In this document: positions 63,065 through 64,000 of the stretch, piece by piece
Position numbering within the stretch: position 1 is the stretch's first letter
Layout of the letters: every line of letters starts with the position of its first letter
Assembly (NCBI RefSeq): GCF_004768465.1
Contig: NZ_SRMF01000001.1
Location: forward strand, 1-64,000
DNA length: 64,000 nucleotides
Direction of reading: 5' to 3'
Origin: Natronospirillum operosum
GTDB taxonomy: Bacteria; Pseudomonadota; Gammaproteobacteria; Pseudomonadales; Natronospirillaceae
Notes under the pieces: generated by a model
What the model saw: the letters and a program-made list of their open reading frames with translations, nothing else
Told to the model about the DNA's origin: nothing
The model's database searches: none
Position numbers and translations under genes: made by a program

Positions 63065-63302
63065 AGGGTCGGGCCAAAAAACATCTGAAGACGCAGTGTA
63101 ATTAATAATTGCGGAGAGCAAAACCTTCCATTGTTCAGGATACGAACACGGGCAGAAGTGCTCGGAAACTGTGCATGAGGCTCACCGACATGGTGCACGC
63201 TCTTCGATAATGCACCATTTATGATCATATTGCCTTAACAGGATGACCTGCACTGCCATATCCGCGGCCATCAAGTTGCTTATCGGCGGGTTTTGGAGCA
63301 GC

Positions 63303-64000
63303 ATGAATTCGCTTTCTGACAGGCAGTACAAGGTAACTCTCGTCATGAACAACCTGTGGCGTCGGATCTATACCGACCTGGACGGTACCCTGCTGGACCA
63401 CCATAGCTACGACTGGGCGCCGGCCGCCCCGTTGCTGCTGGAGTGCGCGCGCCGGGATATTCTGGTCATACCCAACACCAGCAAGACCGCCGATGAACTG
63501 GAGCAGTGGCTGGTGAAGCTGGATTTGCCCGGCTACGGTGTGGCAGAGAACGGCGGCATGATTCTGCTGCCGGCTGAGCACGACTATTGGCGCGGCCACC
63601 AGCCCGATTGGGAAGGCCAGCGGGTGCTGGGTGTGCTGATGACCCGGCCCTATGGGGCCATCTGCCAATGGCTGGATGAAAACCGAACCCGGCACGAATT
63701 TCGCTTTACCGGTTTCCATGATGTGGATGTGGACACGGTAGTGGCGTGGACCGGCCTCAGTGCCGCCGACGCCGCCCTGGCCATGCGGCGTCAGTGCGGA
63801 GAACCCCTGCTGTGGGAAGATGACGCAGAAGCCTTCGAGCGCTTCGCGGAACTGGCCCGCAGTGATGGCTGGACCGTCGCGCGCGGCGGGCGCTTTGTGC
63901 ATTTGGGGGATGCGGTGGACAAGTCCACGGCCATGCGCTGGCTGGAGTCGCATCTGCCGGAACCGGGCCATGCGCTGGCTTTGGGTGATGGCGAGAATGA
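63303..64000 (+). CDS. Mannosyl-3-phosphoglycerate phosphatase-like HAD hydrolase (cut by window end)
   Basis: The frame runs off the window after about 232 codons. HAD motif I is I-Y-T-D-L-D-G-T-L-L near residue 22, motif II P-N-T-S-K-T near 58, and near the end A-L-G-D-G-E-N (motif IV). The Cof-type cap between them and the E-N-G-G-M-I segment match the MPGP/YedP subfamily, which makes the compatible solute mannosylglycerate or acts on a relative. GGAG precedes the ATG at 63303. An in-frame ATG at 63345 is an alternative start. Confidence 0.82.
   Translation, partial: MNSLSDRQYKVTLVMNNLWRRIYTDLDGTLLDHHSYDWAPAAPLLLECARRDILVIPNTSKTADELEQWLVKLDLPGYGVAENGGMILLPAEHDYWRGHQPDWEGQRVLGVLMTRPYGAICQWLDENRTRHEFRFTGFHDVDVDTVVAWTGLSAADAALAMRRQCGEPLLWEDDAEAFERFAELARSDGWTVARGGRFVHLGDAVDKSTAMRWLESHLPEPGHALALGDGEN

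Overview
The window is bacterial chromosome of about 60% GC with the gene content of a gammaproteobacterium, probably a marine or environmental Oceanospirillales/Pseudomonadales-type organism. The pointers are rhlB, pdxB, alaA, tusA, a yheT-type hydrolase, a five-gene glc (glycolate) operon, a TctCBA tripartite tricarboxylate transporter with its two-component system, SoxR, and RAYT-type REP repeats that start with GTAG. This placement is inferred from gene content, not from a database search.

Layout. 1-1400: the end of an IS21-like element cuts an alpha/beta hydrolase gene, followed by an intact yefM-yoeB toxin-antitoxin pair. 1382-6163: a LysR regulator divergent from a siderophore-interacting flavoprotein, aspartate ammonia-lyase, a cold-shock protein with a long leader, and an EamA exporter. 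6230-9230: an AT-rich insert holding two coupled genes, a eukaryotic-like Ser/Thr kinase and a TPR protein. 9445-12531: a Nudix enzyme, gene remnants (acyl-CoA synthetase tail, HepT-like head), SoxR with its operator, a VOC protein and a DsbA/FrnE protein. 12691-20923: a catabolic locus with a SelA-like PLP enzyme, an IclR regulator, RidA and a five-gene Dpp/Opp-type ABC importer. 21280-25941: small conserved genes, a Kef-type antiporter, a hydrolase remnant, and VOC plus AraC genes. 26258-31457: TctDE-like two-component system and tctCBA. 31721-38627: glutathione transferase, a MarR-controlled reductase/exporter pair, an ECF42-like sigma factor with its DGPF protein, an ICMT-like methyltransferase, vapBC and a membrane protein. 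38658-46042: glcC and glcBGDEF. 46143-55300: a split branched-chain-type ABC transporter around an AraC regulator, followed by two PEP-hydrolase-family TIM barrels, an SRPBCC protein and a Tm-1-like (UPF0261) protein. 55456-64000: tRNA-Asn and housekeeping genes (yheT, tusA, rhlB, pdxB, alaA), a 515-bp block of nested REP repeats, and the start of a mannosyl-3-phosphoglycerate phosphatase-like gene cut by the window end.

How it works together. Most of the window is nutrient uptake and catabolism under dedicated local regulators: IclR, AraC, GlcC and TctDE. Operators can be proposed for several of them from dyads (YefM, SoxR, IclR, MarR, VapB, GlcC). All three transporters that have a periplasmic binding protein carry a stem-loop just after the binding-protein gene, a layout expected to raise its expression over the permeases.

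The best candidates for undescribed biology are the kinase/TPR pair (6487-8979), the Tm-1/PEP-hydrolase/SRPBCC cluster with its transporter (46143-55300), and the nested REP block (60049-60571), whose three hairpins show compensatory base changes and whose GTAG heads supply the stop codons of both flanking genes.
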